Assembly (NCBI GenBank): GCA_964614065.1 | Contig: CAZTJJ010000063.1 | Location: 1-9,224 of the forward strand | From: M55B111 sp964614065 | Lineage (GTDB): Bacteria > Bipolaricaulota > Bipolaricaulia > M55B111 | Direction: 5' to 3' | DNA: 9,224 nucleotides | Part shown: piece after piece, positions 6,198 through 9,224 of the stretch | Layout: each line of letters opens with the position of its first letter | How positions within the stretch are numbered: the first letter of the stretch is position 1 | Notes under the pieces: model-generated | What the model saw: only the letters and a program-made list of their open reading frames with translations | Database searches by the model: none | Told to the model about the DNA's origin: nothing | Program-made: the position numbers and the translations under genes

Positions 6198-7342
6198 ATG
6201 AAAAAACTACTCGTTATTACGTTTGTTTTATGCTTAATAGTCTGGGGGCAGGCTATGGCCTGCACGACAATGCTGGTTACTAAGGGGGCGTCAAAGGACG
6301 GCTCCGTAATGGTCGCCCATTCGGACGATAGCGAACTGTTTGATCAAAGATTGGTATATGTTCCGGCTGTGGATCATGAGCCGGGATCTCTGCGGCCTGT
6401 TTATTATGACGCCGCCTCGCTGGGTGATAAACCAGAGTATCATGCGTATACGTTAAGGAGATATGTGGGTACGGACCGCGGACCTACCTACGTCAATCAT
6501 GATCTGCCTCAGAGCGTTCCCCTGGGCTACATACCTCAGGTTGATCATACATATGCCTACTTTGACGGCAGTTACGGCATTATGAACGAACATCAACTGG
6601 TCTTCGGCGAATGTACGGATGGGGCAAAAATTCAACTGGACCCCGTTCCCGGAAAGCGGATCTTCTACAGTGCAGAACTTAGCCGGGTAGCAGCGGAACG
6701 CTGCAAAACCGCCCGTGATGCGGTTAAACTGATCGGTAAATTAATTGAAACGTACGGTTACTATGGAACAGGGGAAACGTTGCCCATAGGGGATACGGAG
6801 GAGGGATGGGTCATGGAAATGGCACCCAGTCCCGAAGGCGAGGGTGGTCTCTGGGTAGCAAAAAAAGTTCCCGAAGGTGAGGTTTTTGTAGCTGCCAACG
6901 AGTTTCGCATCCGTGAGATAGATCCGGAAGATCCAGATATNNNNNNNNNNNNNNNNNNNNNNNNNNNNNNNNNNNNNNNNNNNNNNNNNNNNNNNNNNNN
7001 NNNNNNNNNNNNNNNNNNNNNNNNNNNNNNNNNNNNNNNNTTGATGGTATCAAAGAAATGGATAAAAAGGCGTTAGAGACGTATAGACACGATCCGGTAA
7101 AAGCGCGTGATTTACTTACTGAGTATTGTAAGACTCAGGCAAATCAAGTGGTGGAAAGTTGGTGGGACTTTGCCTGGGAATTGGTCGCTCGTTACGACGA
7201 TGGATTTGTGAACGAGCCGGGTGAAATGGCGCAAGAGGTAGGTTATCCAGATGAATGGTATGAAATATCTAAATGGCCTGCGGGCCCCACAACCTACGAA
7301 AAACCATCGAATGAGAAAGCTGGAGGCGAAGAGAAAGAATAA
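6198..7342 (+). CDS. Secreted peptidase family C69 (dipeptidase-type Ntn hydrolase), interrupted by assembly gap
   Basis: I choose ATG 6198 (MKKLLVITF) because AAGGAGG (6186-6192) precedes it; the upstream in-frame ATG at 6165 lacks a comparable site and would bury the signal peptide. The signal peptide ends QAMA before Cys22, the presumed N-terminal nucleophile of this PF03577 family, followed by TTMLVTKGASKDGSVMVAHSDD. Before the gap come GLWVAKKVPEGEVFVAANEFRIREIDPEDPD, highly typical of C69. After the gap the coding frame resumes at 7043 (DGIKEMDKKALETY) with HDPVKARDLLTEYCKTQANQVVESWWDFAWELV, the usual C-terminal segment, and stops at 7340-7342. The two parts are in different frames across the 100 Ns, as expected for a placeholder. 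They total about 346 residues against roughly 500-540 for secreted relatives, so some 150-200 residues are probably hidden. Role: extracellular di- or oligopeptide hydrolysis. Last gene of the presumed operon. Confidence 0.85.
6941..7040. other. Assembly gap of exactly 100 N
   Basis: Exactly 100 undetermined bases, a round scaffold placeholder, inside the C69 peptidase. The flanking reading frames do not join across 100 nt, so the real length differs. Family length suggests about 450-600 nt are missing. Confidence 0.97.
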
Positions 7343-7351
7343 ACGAGGTGA

Positions 7352-7424
7352 CCAGGGAGACTGGATTTGAAGAGCGAACTCCCGCTACCAAATCACGCGC
7401 GCTTCCGTACTGCGCCACCCCCTG
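7352..7424 (-). pseudogene. Degenerate tRNA-Pro(TGG)-like sequence
   Basis: On the minus strand the acceptor arms CAGGGGG (7424-7418) and CTCCCTG (7359-7353) pair over all 7 bp with one G-T. T8-G9 is followed by a D stem GCGC/GCGC around AGTACGGAA. The anticodon loop reads TTTGGTA (anticodon TGG, proline), and a TTCAAAT T-loop precedes CCAGT. However, the 3' side of the anticodon stem (GCGGG) does not pair with CGTGA, and the 5' side of the T stem (CGCTC) does not pair with CCAGT. Position 37 is T, and no CCA is encoded. The pattern is that of a proline tRNA whose central segment has been lost or mutated. A functional tRNA is unlikely. The sequence lies 10 bp after the C69 stop on the opposite strand. 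Confidence 0.62.
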
Positions 7425-7471
7425 GAACCTTCTTTCGACAAATAAGAATCGACGAACGAAAAGAACGAAAC

Positions 7472-7566
7472 GGGAACGGAGTTTGACAGTATCGCCGAGG
7501 GGAACTCACCGTGAATTATAAGTAGAACAGGGGTTTCAAAAATTGTCAAAAGGTCAAGCCCCGTCC
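7472..7566. repeat. MITE-like element with terminal inverted repeats, copy 2
   Basis: The left end GGGAACGGAGTTTGACAG and right end GGTCAAGCCCCGTCC match copy 1 (1231-1333), in the same orientation. Near-end blocks TATCGC and AAATTGT(C/A)AAAA are also shared, while the middle has diverged. It begins 47 bp beyond the tRNA-like sequence and ends 7 bp past the stop of the minus-strand beta-helix gene. No coding capacity. Confidence 0.68.
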
Positions 7567-7573
7567 ATATGTT

Positions 7574-9145
7574 TCAAATTCCGGTGGACTCCCCTTCGAT
7601 TACCTCCACGTGGTCAACTTCCGTGGGGCTTACAAAAGCTGACACCTCGTACTCCCAGACCTCTCCGTCATCCAGCCCAAGGGTTGTCGCGGGCATTCTA
7701 TATATTTCATTGTCGGCGCTATCGTAAAAGATTGCCACCACTTCGGCAATAATCAGCTGTTCTCCGCTGATGTTCCTCGCACTACCAGAGACCCAGACCC
7801 AGTCTTGACCCCTGGAAACTTCCCACCCGAGTATCTCCAGCTGAGGCGCTTGTTTGGCTTCATCAAGGGCTGTTTCTTCTTGCGTAATGTCGTTGTCTAG
7901 AGTAATTATCTCTCCGGAAAAGGAAAGAGGGGAAGAAAAGGTCAACATCTCTACATCTATTACCTTGTTGTTTTTGAGTGTAATTTTCGAACGATTATCC
8001 AAATAGGCACCAAAATCCATCCGGACTAGCTGGCAATTCTTCACAACTGCTTCGGAACCATCCCACAGGAAAAAACCGTTGCCAAAAACCTCCATTTTGG
8101 AGTTTTGAATTTCTGCCACCGCGAAGTCCAATAGATAGATGCCCGTGTTCCCGCCGGACAAAGTGGAATCGAAAACTTCGACTCTTGAATTTCCTTTGAG
8201 TTGGAGGGCATACGATGTGCTTCGGGTAATCGATGTGCCCCTTAATGTGACCCTTGCCGTATCAAGCAAGCCAATGCCCACCCTATTTCCGTCGATGGAT
8301 ACATTATTGAGTTCCAGGTGAGCACGTGACCGAACCGTGATGCCATTGGGGCATACTCCAATTGCCTCGTTGCTACATTTTTCTTTCCCTTCTGATTCAC
8401 GGGCATACTCGACGGAAAGGTTCATCAGTTTCACGTTCGCCGATTTGCCTCCTGCTAGCACTGGGTGACCGGTTTTTTCTCCCTGAAGCTGCACTCCAGT
8501 TCTGTCATTTCCCCTAATTGTGACGTCCTTTTCTATAGTAAGATTTTCGTGGTAAGTCCCGGCTTCAACGGTGATGACCCCTCCCGGCTTGGCAGCAGAA
8601 ATCGCTTTCTGTAACTTGGAAAATTGACACCCTTCTGAACACACCTTCGCCTCTTGTAGAGTTCCTTCCAACTCTTTTTCCTTCTCTTCTTCGGTCAATT
8701 CGGGGATCTTCGACTGAGCGAGGTTATTTAATTGTTTTAGCAGGCTCTTGTAAAATGCGGTAGTTAGGCCATCGCCCACCTTCCTGATATTCCCGACTAC
8801 TTCCCAGCGGCCATAGTTGTTAGCCTTAACGATCTCCGAGTGCTGAAGTAGTTCCGCCCACTCACATACGGACTTTTGCAAGTCGGGCTTGTATTCCCCG
8901 GTTATACTACGAATTTTGGCTCTGTCCTCCGCCAGTTGTTCTTCAGTTGCTTGATTGAGATTGTCCCGGAACGACCTTACCTCCAAGGCCCAACTCTGAT
9001 TGACCCCTTTTACCTCGGCCGATTCCACGATAATATTCCTCGCAATTTCGAATATTTGATCGACAGAGGTAACAATATCCGGGTATTGTTCAGCACTTAA
9101 CAGAGTGCAATAATCCGCGAGTATTTCTGCTTTAGAAATAGTCAA
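7574..9145 (-). CDS. Right-handed parallel beta-helix protein with C-terminal FxLYD-like domain, possibly 5'-truncated
   Basis: 523 residues from TTG 9145, the first possible start: an in-frame TAA lies immediately before it, no in-frame ATG follows for over 200 codons, and only GGGG of the adjacent hairpin resembles a ribosome site. Residues 1-165 are predicted helical with a charged EEEKEKELE stretch and match no family I know. A pectate-lyase-like beta-helix starts at LQKAISAAKPGGVITVEAGTYHENLTIEKDVTIRG (178-211) and runs in short repeats to about 420 (NNVSIDGNRVGIGLLD, NSRVEVFDSTLSGGNTGIYL). Residues 435-515 (LEILGWEVSRGQDWVWVSGSARNIS, AIFYDSADNEI) resemble FxLYD. Such proteins usually bind or cleave polysaccharides or act as surface structures, but no signal peptide is present, consistent with loss of the 5' end by an insertion at the hairpin. 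No catalytic residues can be assigned. Confidence 0.78.
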   Translation of the reverse strand: MTISKAEILADYCTLLSAEQYPDIVTSVDQIFEIARNIIVESAEVKGVNQSWALEVRSFRDNLNQATEEQLAEDRAKIRSITGEYKPDLQKSVCEWAELLQHSEIVKANNYGRWEVVGNIRKVGDGLTTAFYKSLLKQLNNLAQSKIPELTEEEKEKELEGTLQEAKVCSEGCQFSKLQKAISAAKPGGVITVEAGTYHENLTIEKDVTIRGNDRTGVQLQGEKTGHPVLAGGKSANVKLMNLSVEYARESEGKEKCSNEAIGVCPNGITVRSRAHLELNNVSIDGNRVGIGLLDTARVTLRGTSITRSTSYALQLKGNSRVEVFDSTLSGGNTGIYLLDFAVAEIQNSKMEVFGNGFFLWDGSEAVVKNCQLVRMDFGAYLDNRSKITLKNNKVIDVEMLTFSSPLSFSGEIITLDNDITQEETALDEAKQAPQLEILGWEVSRGQDWVWVSGSARNISGEQLIIAEVVAIFYDSADNEIYRMPATTLGLDDGEVWEYEVSAFVSPTEVDHVEVIEGESTGI

Positions 9146-9148
9146 TTA

Positions 9149-9168
9149 CCCCGCACCAAGGTGCGGGG
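9149..9168. repeat. Perfect GC-rich hairpin (9-bp stem, AA/TT centre)
   Basis: CCCCGCACC (9149-9157) and GGTGCGGGG (9160-9168) are exact inverted repeats separated by AA. It ends 3 bp upstream of the TTG start of the beta-helix gene. It is the core of the proposed IS605-type right end. Confidence 0.85.
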
Positions 9169-9200
9169 CTTGTAGAAAACAAATTTGACTACGTACTTTG

Positions 9201-9216
9201 TTCTTTTACAAAAGAA
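9201..9216. repeat. 16-bp palindrome TTCTTTT-AC-AAAAGAA
   Basis: TTCTTTT (9201-9207) and AAAAGAA (9210-9216) are perfect inverted 7-mers around AC. It may be an operator, a subterminal hairpin of the proposed mobile element, or chance in AT-rich sequence. Confidence 0.35.
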
Positions 9217-9224
9217 GACCCAGC

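Larger units (their letters stand above)
9139..9224 (-). mobile_element. Candidate right end of an IS200/IS605 (TnpB-type) element
   Basis: Reading the minus strand, an 11-codon frame enters from the edge (AGSSFVKEQST, stop 9191-9189). After about 20 nt comes CAAG, then a perfect hairpin CCCCGCACC-TT-GGTGCGGGG (9168-9149), then TAATTGAC. A tnpB 3' end, a short spacer, a terminal GC-rich hairpin with a small T-rich loop and a short TTGAC/TTCAC-like end is the arrangement I associate with right ends of IS605-family elements, where the hairpin is also the 3' part of the omega-RNA. Only the last ~85 bp would be in the window, so tnpB itself is not seen. Alternative: an ordinary hairpin or terminator, although no U-tract follows. 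Confidence 0.42.

Noticed and set aside
1..9224. CRISPR array accompanying the CARF protein
   Set aside because: I saw no set of regularly spaced direct repeats anywhere in the window; the only multi-copy sequence is the two-copy terminal-inverted-repeat element.

Overview
The window reads as bacterial DNA of moderate G+C from a draft or metagenomic assembly, since 100 Ns interrupt one gene. Most genes have strong AGGAGG-type Shine-Dalgarno sites, recognisable -35/-10 promoters and Sec signal peptides, and one gene appears to start with TTG. No taxonomic marker is present, so I do not name a lineage.

Left part (1-2083, minus strand): a CARF-domain protein of the Cas02710/TIGR02710 type, a probable sensor for type III CRISPR cyclic-oligoadenylate signalling, runs off the left edge just before its expected catalytic C-terminus. 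Behind it lies a broken glycoside hydrolase family 4 gene. That gene is frameshifted in its NYTNPM motif and cut off by a 103-bp element with terminal inverted repeats. A sparse stretch follows (2084-2375) with a promoter and palindromic operator candidate, then a small cysteine-rich reading frame (2376-2600) that lacks a proper start codon.

Centre (2659-7342): a secreted-hydrolase locus. Two choloylglycine hydrolase/penicillin V acylase-type Ntn hydrolases are divergently transcribed from a short AT-rich region whose two -35 boxes form a perfect 9-bp inverted repeat. The rightward gene is followed by a secreted HAD-type phosphatase and a secreted C69 peptidase, probably as one operon (gaps of 65 and 48 bp). 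In all three Ntn-type proteins the candidate nucleophile cysteine comes directly after the signal peptide, so export and activation may be one step. The likely theme is extracellular amide, peptide and phosphate-ester breakdown or inactivation of acylated small molecules; the substrates cannot be read from sequence. The N gap removes the middle of the C69 gene.

Right part (7343-9224): a decayed tRNA-Pro(TGG)-like sequence, a second copy of the terminal-inverted-repeat element, and a minus-strand right-handed beta-helix protein with a C-terminal FxLYD-like domain and no signal peptide. This gene begins at a TTG directly after a perfect GC-rich hairpin. The hairpin resembles the right end, and omega-RNA 3' hairpin, of an IS200/IS605 (TnpB) element that would lie beyond the right edge. 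The flanks of the hydrolase locus therefore look like a zone of repeated insertion and gene decay.
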